In this document: positions 48,995 through 61,375 of the stretch, piece after piece
Numbering within the stretch: position 1 is the stretch's first letter
How the letters are laid out: each line of letters begins with the position of its first letter
DNA from: Ecdyonurus torrentis
Lineage: Eukaryota > Arthropoda > Insecta > Ephemeroptera > Heptageniidae
Length of the DNA stretch: 64,000 nucleotides
Direction: 5' to 3'
Assembly: GCA_949318235.1 (NCBI GenBank)
Contig: OX439131.1
Location: 17,187,272-17,251,271 of the forward strand
Notes under the pieces: model-generated
Database searches by the model: none
What the model was told of the DNA's origin: nothing
The model's input: only the letters and a program-made list of their open reading frames with translations
Translations under genes and position numbers: made by a program

Positions 48995-49487
48995 CAGACA
49001 TGGGCATGAGCGTCTTGTTTGAGCGACGCTCGCGTGAGGAGCGGGAGCGTCGCTCAATAATTAAAGTCGCGAGCGTGAGCGCGAGTGCGATCAAAATACT
49101 GTGAGCGGAGCGACTTGAGCGTCACTCATTTTTTGCATTGAAGAATAGAAAATGAGGAACTAAAATGTAGTTAATTCAGTGGTTCATTTTATGAACTATT
49201 AAAATATTGAAGATTAAAACCCTAATGCACCTTCTACCAGTTACAATTGCAGTATAAGACAATTCTAACAATTACTAATCACCACAAATAGGTCTAGCTA
49301 TATAGACACACCCACTTTTTTAAGACTTGCGCGAGCGACATAAGAGCGCACTAAAAAAATTCACGATCGTGAGCGTGAGCACGCTCATATGAGAATTTGC
49401 GAGCGCGAAGCGCGAGCGCGATCAATTACGTGATCGCGAGCGCGGAGCGCGAGCGTGCTCATTTTTAAAGAGCGCTGGCCATGTCTG
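48995..49487. mobile_element. hAT-type MITE with CpG-rich GAGCG subterminal repeats
   Basis: A 493-bp element with ends CAGACATGGGCA (49-bp-scale left block from 48995) and TGGCCATGTCTG (49476-49487), inverted repeats with one mismatch in 12. It is flanked by a perfect 8-bp direct repeat GTAATAAC (48987-48994 and 49488-49495). An 8-bp duplication with CAG-starting ends is the signature of hAT transposons. Both subterminal regions (about 49010-49130 and 49325-49475) are packed with GAGCG/CGCTC words in both orientations; the middle is A/T-rich. hAT transposases are known to bind repeated subterminal motifs, which may explain them. No transposase frame is present. Confidence 0.95.
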
Positions 49488-49495
49488 GTAATAAC

Positions 49496-49850
49496 AGATT
49501 TATCATAAAAATATCGTTATCAGTATTTTAATGTATATTATTTTGGTATATAATAGTGAAAGTTTTAAATGCAGTATTCTAAAATTACAACTTCAAATTT
49601 ATTGATGATGTAATATAGTTTAATTTTTTTATCACAAAATTGTAGTTATAAACTATCTTACTTTCACATACGAAAGGGTTAATACATTTTTAATTAAATT
49701 AAACATTTTTTACTGTCTTTTTAACTGATATACTCAAACTTCTTTTTTTTTTTCTTTTTCTTTTATTTTTTCTACTAACAGATTTTTTTCTACGATTCGT
49801 TATGCTACGTTCTTTCAATTTCAACACCGTGGAAACAAAGTACCAAAAGC

Positions 49851-49853
<3 letters not shown>
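49496..49853. other. AT-rich non-coding DNA
   Basis: No gene or repeat was recognised apart from a T/C-rich run near 49743-49773. Confidence 0.5.

Positions 49854-49933
<80 letters not shown>
49854..49933. repeat. (TA)n microsatellite
   Basis: A TA tract of about 80 bp ending in ATGTATGTATATC. Confidence 0.96.
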
Positions 49934-49941
<8 letters not shown>

Positions 49942-49986
49942 ATCTTAGATATTAAACAAATATTAGTTAAAAGTTAAAATATCATT

Positions 49987-49990
<4 letters not shown>

Positions 49991-50047
<57 letters not shown>
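49991..50047. repeat. (TA)n microsatellite
   Basis: A second TA tract of about 57 bp, only about 58 bp after the previous one. The two could be a single array interrupted by an insertion. Confidence 0.95.
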
Positions 50048-50049
<2 letters not shown>

Positions 50050-51815
50050 CATTATTGAATGCAATTTTAATATTACAACTATATTTAAAAACATCATATG
50101 TTAGACTAAATTTAAACACTAACAAATTAACTAAAATAAATAAATCATATTTCTAAATAATTAAAAAAATATGTAATAAATCATCAAAAATATAAACATA
50201 AAATTTGTCTTCTTAAAAAAAAAAAAAAATTAACTGATCTGTAGTATAAAATTTCATTCGTACATTGAGATAATTATAATATTATTCATAGCTCATTCTG
50301 TGATATATAATTATTTTATTGTTAATAATTAGCAAATCATTCCATACATTCCTTTAGGACTACTTCAAATATATATAATATTTTTTTTATATTTGTATGT
50401 ATTCAAAATGATTAATACGTTATTTTGAATGGTATGATGTTTTAATAAGGTTTATATTAATGTCTCTATCTCAATATATGTATAGTTATAGTATTATTAT
50501 GCTCAAGGCAATATAGTTTTAATTTGAAGAAAAAATATGTGAGAATCAACAGACAATGATTTTAATTTATTTTTAACTATGGTCATAAATATTTACCTTT
50601 TTTATATCTGTTGTTCATATACGTTATAGTTAATAATAATAATAATTATGATTAGATTTTAATCAAAAGCTTCATGAGAATTTGATTAAAAGCCTTCACG
50701 ACAATTTAATTGTACGAAGATCATGACCATTGAAAAGAAAAAAAAGTAATCATTTATTTAGTTTTATCTCGCAAGTTTTTATAATACATCAATTTGCACG
50801 ATTTTTTTTTTTAGTAATTTAAATGATCTATACTTCATGAATGATTTTCAATTGAAATCTTATTATCTTTTTCTTTGATTATAACATATGGATGAACTAC
50901 ATGGCCAATGAAAGAAAAATAATAAACATTTCCAAGGCTTGTTTATTTTTTTAATTTCCTTGCGGTTTTTCTTATCATTACACAAACTTAAATACTATAG
51001 CGCGTACGTAAATACTAATTACGTATGTTTTGAGTTATTATATTATAAAGCTATTTTAACTGTTGCTTCGTATCAAAATGTTAATAAATAATTAAAATGT
51101 TGTATAATAATTATAGTTTTCTACAAACCTTGGAAATATTTAGTAAATTTAAATTCATGGCATGTAGAAATTAGTGCTGTGGTGTGTTATGGGAAATTCA
51201 GTATTAAAAATAATATACTGCTCATTATCGTTACAATATTATTAATTTGTGAACAAAAAACAAAATGCTATCGTTATAGTAATCTTTATGCATTTCTTAC
51301 TTGGCGTAAATATATTGCCATGCCAAAATTTTACATTTGAAGAAACAAGAAATAAAGAAATACAAACTATAATGAAGCGGGTATATAATACTAATTTTTG
51401 CACTAAAATCGTTTTCATTAGTTTTTTTTAAGGGTTTTCTCTTTCTGTACAACAAAAATCACAAACAAAAACTTCTCTAATTATTTCAAATGTTTAATTT
51501 TCGTATTGTTATACAACTTAATTTATATATTCTATAATATACGAAGAAATTTTTAATTCTAATAGAATGCAAAATTAACAGTAAAAACTTTTTAATTTTT
51601 GGAATTAAAAATCACAAAATAAAAAGAGGATAATTTTTTATGAGTATATAAATAAATAAAAACTAAATATAAAATTATAATAAATCAAAATTATATATGA
51701 AAGTTAATATACTATATAATTTTCCTTGTTCATAAAATCCCATACATACATACGAATATAAATTTGACAGTGGCTACTTTACTCTATACACACACATGCT
51801 TTGCTTATACAAACA
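50048..51815. other. AT-rich non-coding DNA
   Basis: No gene supported. The 60-codon frame at 51249-51431 has no domain. Confidence 0.5.
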
Positions 51816-51819
51816 GTAT

Positions 51820-51925
51820 TAATATTCAGGAAGGCGCCATGTAGGGAACGACATTAAACAATGCAATGCCACGCCCACTTTAATCAGAGTTAAGATTTAA
51901 GGTGGGTGGAGGAGAACTTGCTATA
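51820..51925. promoter_or_regulatory. Small GC-richer island
   Basis: Contains AAGGCGCCATG (about 51830-51840), GCCACGCCCACTT (Klf/Sp-type, about 51869-51881) and GGTGGGTGGAGGAG (about 51901-51914). Sharp composition change on both sides. A regulatory role is inferred only from motifs. Confidence 0.28.
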
Positions 51926-52037
51926 CAGTATAATGCACACTACTCGTGTCATTATTAAAAATAAAATAATTTGAAAGATTTATATATAAGAATAAGAATT
52001 GCAATTTTATGCTCTCATTTATTTGAAATTTATTATA

Positions 52038-52068
<31 letters not shown>

Positions 52069-53761
52069 GTTCCTTCTTGTATTGCGGTTATAAAATAAAT
52101 ACTAAAAAGAAATATAATCATGTAATGATTGAGTGTAATACTACTTTAGAAGAAAATGATTGATGCTAAGAGCTAATTTTATGACTACATGATCATTATT
52201 TAAGTTATAAAATTATCATTCAATCTTGAGCAAGGTTATATTTTTGAAGTTTTCTCTCTATATGCGAGAAATTTTTCATGGTGTTATAAATATAAAATTA
52301 ATTAATAAAATAATTCTTAACTCATGATATTTCACTGTATTAGGGTCAAAAAAGTGTGTTGTTATTTTTTAAAGCCTTTGAAACAGAATACACGATGCAT
52401 TCATTGCAGTTTAAAATGCTATAACGTAAAAAAAAAGCATAAGATAAATAAATATATTTATAAATAAAATGTTGAGTTAATTTACCACTCGTGCATCTAA
52501 AATGACAGGATTCCAAGTCTTTATTGGTACTCAAAATTTGTTCGTTAGTATAATAATATTACCTCAAAATCAAAAGCATGCACTTGCTAAAAGAAAAAAA
52601 AAAACATCCCGTATTTTTAAATTGCATTGGTTTTAAGTGATGCAAGACAAAATCAATCATATCATATTATTGAAGCGCAAGTTTTTTATAATTAATTTTA
52701 ACATCAAAGTTCATGTAAATTCATTAGATTTATTTTTATCAATTATTATTTTTTGCTTAATTATTATTCAGACAAAATCTTTCATGTATAATTGTTATGC
52801 AAATACTGATTTTATACCACATATCAAGTAAAATTATATAGAAGTGCATTTTTTAAAACTGTTTTCCATTATAACTAAAAAAAAATCAACCCTTCTTAAG
52901 TTAGTTAGCAAACGTTTTAAATTAAAATTACATAAAAAGAAGAGAAGATTTTTAATATCAGTTATATCAAAACATCATAAATTCTGAAACCTACGAAACC
53001 TCCACTTTCAAAAAAACAACCATTATAATGTTACACAAAAAAGTCATAGCTATAATTGTAATACATAATCACCATGCATTCTTGCCGATATTATCGGCAT
53101 GTTCTCCAATTGCATTTTTTAAATATTTTACACACATAAGGCTTTGAAATTTTGACAAAAACTAAACTACAAAAATGAGTAAAAAAAATTTGTAATGCAA
53201 CTGCCGATGTGGCATGCTGATTAGTAGAATTATTATGTTCAAGTATTTGATTTTTTTCTACATTAAAATACAGCAATAAAATAGAAAGAAAATTTCTTAC
53301 ATTTTTATTAAGAGAATTTTTAATCTACCATAAAATATATAAATTGACATAAAACTATTTCAAAAAATAATAATAATAATTACTCGATTATACAATTACT
53401 TTCAATCTAATGATCTCTTACATGCATTGCTCATGCATGAGCTTGCATAGAAAATTAATATGCATTTAATTTATATTATATAGTATAACAAATATATTAT
53501 GATCTCTTATTATGATAAATATAACTTAAATAAGATCATAAACAATCAATTATCTCAATACTTATTCATTATATAATTATGTATATAGAATATAATAAGG
53601 TGATATTATAATATGTTCTCTATTTAATAAACCATTTCTTTTATATTTTTCAATTGCATTTTTTTGTGTTTCTGTTCTTATTTTTGCTGTACTTTTGCAG
53701 TCGAGTGCATTACATACTAAAGTAGTCTGACTCCTTTTATTCAAGTATATAATTTTTTTAT

Positions 53762-53766
<5 letters not shown>
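51926..53766. other. AT-rich non-coding DNA
   Basis: A poly(T) tract lies at about 52041-52068 and gives the KKKK of the minus-strand frame 51921-52121. Frames at 52346-52534, 52637-52831 and 53091-53276 are domainless. A small hairpin GCCGATATTATCGGC lies at about 53083-53097. Confidence 0.5.

Positions 53767-53801
<35 letters not shown>
53767..53801. repeat. (TA)n microsatellite
   Basis: A TA tract of about 35 bp, followed by a T-run and (CT)n. Confidence 0.94.
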
Positions 53802-53804
<3 letters not shown>

Positions 53805-56800
53805 ATTTTTTTTCTCTCTCTCTCTTTTGAAGACATGCCGAAAAACCTGTTCTGCATCTTTTTCCAGACTTCTTTTTCTCTCTTGCATATGCGTTAGTCG
53901 CTGCAAATGCATTTTTTATTACTTATACTTTTTTTTTATATGTATACATTTTTATTTTTTTATTTTTTTCTTGTGATGCATTTTTTTTTTTTTTATAATA
54001 TATTAAAAGAAAAGTCATTGACCGTTGGCTAGGATGCATCCAAGTATAGGGTCAAAGGGACATTTGAAGATGCAATGTTTATGCGATTATAAGCTATGCA
54101 AGTAGAAAAAAAAAGTTCAATGGTCTTTTTTCTTAGTACAGACATATAATGAGTGATGAGAAAGAAGAAGAGTCGGCCAATGTATGCCTCTTTTTTTTTT
54201 TTTTTTTTTTTTCCTATCATGTTCAACTTAAATTAATGACGTAATCAACAGTATAGAAAAATGAGTTGTTTTTTTATAATGAGAAAAATATTTTATGTCT
54301 ATACTAATAGTAATAAAAAAAATTATTTCATGTATACATAATAATAAATGTATTTATTTTTGAACTTAATCAGTCTAGAAAAGAAGGTTTTAATATATTG
54401 ATATAGAAAAATAAAAAAGCAATAGTGTAAATTAGTTCATATTTCATTATTATATTTGACGTTTTTATAAATAGAAAAAAAATTATAGAAAAAAAAATTG
54501 TTATATAAAGCAATTTAAATTATGTAATGATATTAATATAAAATATAGAAAGGAAAGGAAGAAAGAATAATGATTGTATTTTAAGAATAAACTAGATAGT
54601 AGTTCAAAATAATTTAATTTTTACAAATAAGAGAAAAAAATTTTGGTAATGAGGTTTGAAAATATGTATAAGATATAGTGTTATGATTTAAATTTCTTCT
54701 TTTTTTATGTATTATAGTATGATTCTTGCGGATGGTAGGTAGGTATGAAATATTTTAAATTAAAAAAAAAAAACATCTTCCCGGGGTTTATACATACAAT
54801 TTACCGTCTTTGCAATTATTATTAATAATAAAATTGCTTTCTTTTGCTTCATAGACATTTTTTCCCACAGATATGATGCGTTTGCTCCTGTATAACAATA
54901 ACAAAAAATGCCAAGGCTTTTACATTGAAAAAAAAAATTAAACGCATAATAGACCTAACTTTTTAATTTAAACTAACTAATTTATTTTGCCTGATTTAGT
55001 CTGACTTTACACTTTTGCTTAGTAACGTCACTTTCAAAGAGCATTTTTATTTAAATTAGTGACAAATTTTCCATTTATTTCAGAGATACTAAGGTGTCGT
55101 GAAATTGGTGTAAATATAATGATTTTGCTAAGCCAAAAAGAAGAGAGAGAGAGAGAGAGACTATTATATGAAATATTTGTTTTTTATTTGTTTTTTATTT
55201 GGTTTTCACACTGAAAAAATAAAGGTCAACAATTAAAATGCACTAAAAAATGCTAATAAAAATTTATTCTTGTTTTAAGTAAAAATTGAAATTGAAAAAA
55301 AAAATTCACGCACAGCTAATAAATGTACGTTACGAATACTTACAATATATAAAATAATATAATTTCCCTGTCCAATACCACGGCCACTAAAAATTACCCT
55401 TCTTTAAATGAAATTAAATGTGAGAAAAGAGGAATTCAGAATTATAAAACCATAAAATTGCATTGAAATAAGGTTATTATAAAAAATAAAAACTTTATGT
55501 TCTTCAAAGTTAGGGAATAAACTTTAATTTCGCTCTGACTTTAATATTATTTACAATTATAGAGTTGTTCAAATAAATTAACTTAACAGTAATGAATCCT
55601 AGCAAGTTTTGAAGATATAATTGTAAATGTTTGAAAATTTGTGTGAAAATTTACTTCGAGATAATTGTACTTTGCATCATAAAAAAATTTAATTTCAATG
55701 TGCTGACAGAATTGAAGAAGCATAATAGGAAATTAATTATTATTATTCAGTCAGCAGAAGTTGACAGATCTAAAGAAAAGTTTGTTTACAATAAGCAACT
55801 AATAGTGACATAAAAATTTAGGGATAAATTTTTGTTTCAATATAATTTTGTAGCCAACAGAGTTTTATATCCTGGTGTAAAATAGACTTCATAATGAAAA
55901 AAACAAAACAAAAAAATGCCAGAACAAATGTTTATAAAAATTCACTCAAAATTTATACAATATTTAATTGAAAAACTTCAAATTACTATAATTTATTAAG
56001 TGTTCTTGTATAAAATTTTAACCAATATTTTATATAGCAAACAGGAAAAAATAAGTATATTTTTGTTTTCAAATGGTAATAAGCACATGAATATTATTTT
56101 TTTTTTCTTTGTAGAAACACATGTAATTTCTTTCGCTACATGATAATTTCCATCACATTTCTTTGTGTGAGGAAATTAACTTATATAATCACTGTTATTA
56201 TCTCTCAATTGAAAAAATACATGTGACTGTATATATACAAGTGCCTACAGCAAACAAATTTAGATAAGGCTCTGAGGTCATGTGTATTTTTTTATGTTGT
56301 TTTATTGGACGATTTCTTTTTTTATAAAATATAAATACTGAATTGTATAATTTTTTTTCATACTATATGAAAAGGTCATATTCTGATCCTTAAATAAACT
56401 CATTTTAGAAATACCTGTCAAAGTCATACATCGATATTTATTTGATTTTTTTTTTTCAACATCAACATTTCAAATATTAATATTTATAACAATAAAATAA
56501 TAGAGGCTTATATCATTGGCAAAAGGAGACCAAAATCTCATTGTTTATAAAATATTCGGAATAAAAGAAAAAAAGTTACGTAGCTTTTCTATATAGGCTT
56601 ACATCCAAATATTTATGTAAGCGAAAAAAAAATTGTGAGCATATGGATTTAAAATAATAATAATTTCTACCAAGCATATAAATATAATACAATTAATGAT
56701 TTTCTTGATATTATATTTTTAACATAATATAAAAATCTTGTATGGTTTTCTTTAAATTTTCAAATCTTAAATCATAAATTTTTAACTTAATACCAAAATG

Positions 56801-56939
56801 TTGTAACAAAAAGATAGTCAAATTATCTCATTGTAATTATAATCTTTGAAATAAAATGTTTTAATATACATATATCGTGATTATATCCTTGAGTTTATTC
56901 ATAAATATATAAGCAAGCAGAAAAATGTTTAATTGTGGC
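53802..56939. other. AT-rich non-coding DNA
   Basis: A poly(T) tract lies at about 54190-54212. A short (GA)n lies near 55142-55160, and a 12-bp tandem duplication of TTTTTTATTTG near 55179-55201. The frame at 55631-55813 has no domain. No gene or transposon ends were seen. Confidence 0.5.
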
Positions 56940-57045
56940 ATCTAATTGATCCTTGACACGGTACCGTCTTGGTGTTGATAATTAGCAGCAGTTTGAGATT
57001 AATTGACGAGTTGACGTGATGGATTGACAACCTTCTACAAACAAA
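56940..57045. promoter_or_regulatory. Homeodomain/PBX-type motif cluster
   Basis: Within about 100 bp: CTAATTGATC, GATAATTAGC, GATTAATTGAC, TTGACGTGATGGATTGACAA. TAAT-core words are homeodomain sites, and TGATGGAT followed by TGACA matches the bipartite Hox/PBX plus Meis-type arrangement. A GGTACC palindrome (about 56961) is also present. The block is less A/T-rich than its flanks. TAAT words are common in A/T-rich DNA, so only the TGATGGATTGACA combination is notable. Confidence 0.3.
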
Positions 57046-58589
57046 CATCAATAAACATTTTTCTTCGTTTGTTTATTTTAACGTGTATAAGAGTTTTTTT
57101 TTTTTTTTTTTTTTTTTTACTGTTATTTTCCTACACGTTTATTTTGCAAACATGATTAGGATACGATTGGAAAATTTATTATATTTTATTTGCATTAGAG
57201 GTTAATAATATTAATGATGAGGTATACAGTAAATTTTTTATTTTTACTTGAGTGCCATGTAAAGATTGGAATAAATTATTATTGTTATAGTAAATTTATT
57301 TTGGTGCATATTTAACACACAATATTTCATAAACTACTGAAAAAGTTAAATATAGCTTTCAGTATTTAATTACTTTTACTGCTCTCTTGAATTAAAGAAA
57401 GAATAATAAATTACAGATTTAGCTGACAAAATTACTTTTTCGTAACATCAAATTAGAAAATTATCTTTCAATTCATTCCATATTGTAATAAAAATTGCTT
57501 AAATATTGTAACGTTTTTGATCACCCTTTTGTTTATTTTATTATTATTTTTTTTTTTGTACAAGAAAAGAGTTGTAAATGTTTTTGGTCACAAGATTTGC
57601 AGATTTGAAAAAATTCCTTATACACAATTGCTGCATCCAAATTGCACAAATCTATGTTGGAAATAATAAGCATTATGATTTATGATAGACAGTATATTTC
57701 TTTACTTATTGATAAATTTGTATAATAATAATTGTATTTGTTCTTTTATTTTTAAATGTTCTTAATTTATATACTCAAAATTGATTGGCAGATTGATATT
57801 ATATAGTATTTTCCGTAAAGACAGTCGACTTTTTTGATGTAATTAATGTAATTATACAAAAAAGACGAAATATGTATAGACACAGCCATATTAAAAATAC
57901 TCTAATTAACCCCTTCTTTATTACAATATTTTTGCACAAAATGTGTCATGCGATTCAGTTTATTATGTTCGTTTATTTTATTCCAGTTTCGCGTAATTAG
58001 CAACAAATGTCAAAGACGTCTGGTATATATTATAAAAAAATTAACATTCTTTTCTTTCTTATTTCTATAATTAAGTATAATAAATGAAAAAGTAAATTAA
58101 AAATATGCTCACACAATCATTATTAAAAATGACAAAAATATTTAAATTTTTTCATTCTATAACTCTTTCTTCCGCTCATTTTGAAAAATAACTTCTCTAA
58201 AAAAGGAAATGATATATATATATTTTTTTTTTTTCCTTATTCTTAACAAAATATTATATTAAGTTTTATCAAGAGTCATCAATTATTTTGTTTAAATATT
58301 TTAACAAGGATTTTTATTTAATACTATAATTATCTTATACCTTTTTTGTTCTACTTTTTGCATTCGCATTATATAATTATAATAAATATAATAGAACGCC
58401 AAGAAAAAAAAAATCAACGAAAAAATAACATGCAATAAAAAAGAATTTATAAAAACTATGAAAAAAATTGTTATTAAATTAGTTTATGATGTAAGATAAT
58501 TTTATAAGATTAAACAGTTCCACTTAATTTTAATAACAATTTCACACAAAATAAAAAAATTGTATCATGCAAGTGTGCGCGCGCGGTGA

Positions 58590-58590
<1 letters not shown>
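57046..58590. other. AT-rich non-coding DNA
   Basis: A poly(T) tract lies at about 57090-57118. No gene or element. Confidence 0.5.

Positions 58591-58622
<32 letters not shown>
58591..58622. repeat. (CT)n microsatellite after GCGCGCGC
   Basis: A CT tract of about 32 bp, preceded within 20 bp by GTGCGCGCGCGGTGAG, a short CpG run. Confidence 0.94.
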
Positions 58623-58625
<3 letters not shown>

Positions 58626-59281
58626 CTTCTTCTTCTGTTAAGACCACCCAAGAAAATAATTCTCATTTTTTTATTAGCAATTTATAACATTATAAATATG
58701 CAAATTCTCTATTATTTTTAATATTACTAATAAATATTCTATTAAGATGTTAAATGGTGTTATTGTATAACGGCAGCTGATTGAAATATATTTTAAATTA
58801 ACTACAAAGAAAAAAATACCTAATATGAAGTGATTGTTCCATGAAAGAGGTAAATTAAAAACATATACTTACTTTAAAAGGGAAGACTTAATTATTGGGC
58901 GTAATTTTTTTTATATAATATTATGTTGGTTTACCGGATACTATTTTACATAATTTTTTTTTTTCAAAGTTATTAAATATATATGAGTTGTTTTATAATA
59001 AGAGGATGGTCATTTGATATAATTTTATTTGTTCACTGTTCAAAACTATAAATGTATACGTTTTTTGGAAGATTTTACAGCACATTGTTAATAAAGTTAG
59101 AGGAAACTTACCCCAAAAATGTTACTGACCTTCTTGATTTATTATTATTACATTATTTTATCTTTTCATTTTCATATAAAAAAATTGAATGTAATGTATA
59201 GAACTGATACATAAATTTCATCTTATAAATTATCAATTAAAATATAAAGTGAGTTAAAAAGTGTTACAAGCGGAATCAAAT

Positions 59282-59285
<4 letters not shown>
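58623..59285. other. AT-rich non-coding DNA
   Basis: No feature seen. Confidence 0.5.

Positions 59286-59357
<72 letters not shown>
59286..59357. repeat. (GA)n microsatellite
   Basis: An AG tract of about 72 bp. The minus-strand frame 59223-59465 is mostly its SLSLSL translation. Confidence 0.97.
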
Positions 59358-59361
<4 letters not shown>

Positions 59362-59935
59362 GGAACTATAATGAAACATAATAATAGTGCATCAAATAAT
59401 GATAAAATCACTGCCATGTTATTCAATCTATAGTTCTGATATCTCATATCTGATGTTATTTTCAATTAAATCGTTTAAAAAATAATAATAACACCATGTA
59501 ACTATTTTATAATAAATTAAAAGTGGATAAATCTATTCCTTTATTTTACTATAATGTGAAAGAAGAATTAGCATTTATAACAGAGAAAAAAATGTTAACG
59601 AAATATAATTAGAAACAATTACAAAAGCATTAATATAAATTTGAGGGTATTCAAATTTGAGATTAGTTAGAGCTCATTTAAGAATCTTATATCCCTGAAA
59701 AAAAAAATCAAGAAGTAGACGAGTGGCATTTCTAAAAACAGAAAGAAAAAAACAGTGATAAAAATAATAACAATAAACAACATTGTTCTGCTGGCATATT
59801 AAAATAATTAACTGAAATAATTAGTAAAAGTAATTAGTATAATCTTCAAAGATGCACATACCGCTTACATATACACATACAGTACCGTATGTAAAACAAT
59901 TTACTCTCCTTATTATTTATTTCCTTGGTCATACA
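59358..59935. other. AT-rich non-coding DNA
   Basis: No feature seen. Confidence 0.5.
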
Positions 59936-59939
59936 GTCA

Positions 59940-60125
59940 GGTTCATGACGTCACAGTATTATCACGTGGTGCAATGTATGTGTATATGAACGGCGGGCGG
60001 GCGGGCGTGCTGGTAACTTCATTTGCATACACAAGTCGCGGCGACGGTAATGGACAGCTGCATAAAAGAAGCTGGCAAGTAAAGAGAGTAAAAGAGCGAG
60101 AAAGAGAGAGAGATAGAGGGGCATT
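59940..60125. promoter_or_regulatory. Promoter/enhancer-like island (CRE, E-box, GC boxes, octamer)
   Basis: In order: a perfect CRE TGACGTCA (59946-59953); an E-box in ATCACGTGGTG (CACGTG 59963-59968); tandem GC boxes GGCGGGCGGGCGGGCG (about 59991-60006); a perfect octamer ATTTGCAT (about 60021-60028); CGCGGCGACGG (about 60038-60048); CAGCTG E-box (about 60056-60061); and a TATA-like CATAAAAG (about 60061-60068). A GA-rich stretch follows (60080-60120). The order CRE, E-box, GC box matches the island at 29891-30070. The 77-codon minus-strand frame (59951-60184) across it has no domain. The best reading is a promoter or enhancer; direction is unknown. Confidence 0.45.
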
Positions 60126-61245
60126 TTGCTTTGCTTACTAATATAAAAGAACGTGACAAAAAAAGGGTCAGTTTTTACGTACACCCTACTTTTTTTCTTC
60201 TATGTATAAAAAAAAATATTATTATTTATTTTTTGTACTTCCGTATGGTCAGACGTTAACCCTTTAATGTTTTGTTTTTTTCCTATTATTATTTTTTTTC
60301 TTTCTTAAATTAATTTTTTTGTTATGTGTTGAGTATGGGTATATTAAACAGCTGTGTAATGTTTCCTATAATTTTTAACCCTTTTATGAATGCTAGTGTC
60401 TCCTAGTGTTATAATATTAAATTAAAAAAAATCCAATTAAGTATATAAATAATCATATACATTTATATATAATGAGAGTATTCTTTTTTTAAACATCAGC
60501 TTGCCAATATATATTTTTTTGTCAATGTGTTCACTTACGCAGAATGTTTTAATAAGCAAAATATATAACAGATTCTTAAATAATAGATTCTTTTAAAAAT
60601 AAAAATAAAAAAAATGTTACAATTGAGTTGCAATTTTTCCTCTATTATAATTACCCAAACTTTTTTATATTTTTGAGTGGGTAATTTTGCACTGTTGAAT
60701 TGGCACACGATTGCAGAATTAGATAGACGTTATTTTGTGTATTAATATGCATGAATGAAGGAGAATAAAGATGGAAATGAAAAGGAATTAACTCATTTGT
60801 AAATGAAGAAAGACTTTTTTTTTCCCCATCATGTATTTTGTTAGGGTGTAAAAATATGGAGAGCGATATTGTATTATTATAGTTCTGTTTCGATGCCATT
60901 ATGACGCTATACTATAATGTATATTATTTTTGTTAGTTTTTGGAAGTCTAAAGAAGTATTTGAAAATAATAAACTATCTATAAAAACTAAACACACACAA
61001 ATTAACTATATAATAAGATATAATAGTAAAATAAAAAATGCTATTATTTGAAGACCGAAAAAATATGATTTTTTTTTATTTTGAATTTACTTCCAATTTT
61101 TATATCAATTTCCTGGAAAGTGAGTCTTGCTTGTGGATCTTCCTCTTATCTTTAAAAAGGAATTAAATATACTTCCAATATACTTAAAAAGATAAATTAA
61201 TGAAAACTTGAGTTTTTATAGAAAATTTAATACATTATATGTGTG
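60126..61245. other. AT-rich non-coding DNA
   Basis: No gene supported. The minus-strand frame 60651-60899 has no domain. Confidence 0.5.
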
Positions 61246-61249
61246 GTCT

Positions 61250-61375
61250 TAGGACCTAATTACTAATTAGAAGCTAATTACAAGCTATATACGTATAAAA
61301 AAAGATGCTATATGATTAGTCACTCAACAAGGTACGTCAATAATAACAGTAATTGACGAGTGGCTAAACAATATT
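61250..61375. promoter_or_regulatory. Cluster of TAAT homeodomain words
   Basis: CCTAATTACTAATTAGAAGC followed by TAATTAC gives three TAATTA/TAATTAG-type cores in about 25 bp (about 61255-61282). TATGATTAGTCACTCAAC and GTAATTGACGAGTGGC follow. GAGTGGC is reminiscent of NK2-type sites (CAAGTGG). In A/T-rich DNA this is weak evidence. Confidence 0.2.

Noticed and set aside
59223..59465. 80-codon minus-strand frame
   Set aside because: Most of it is SLSL from the (GA)n tract; no domain in the rest.
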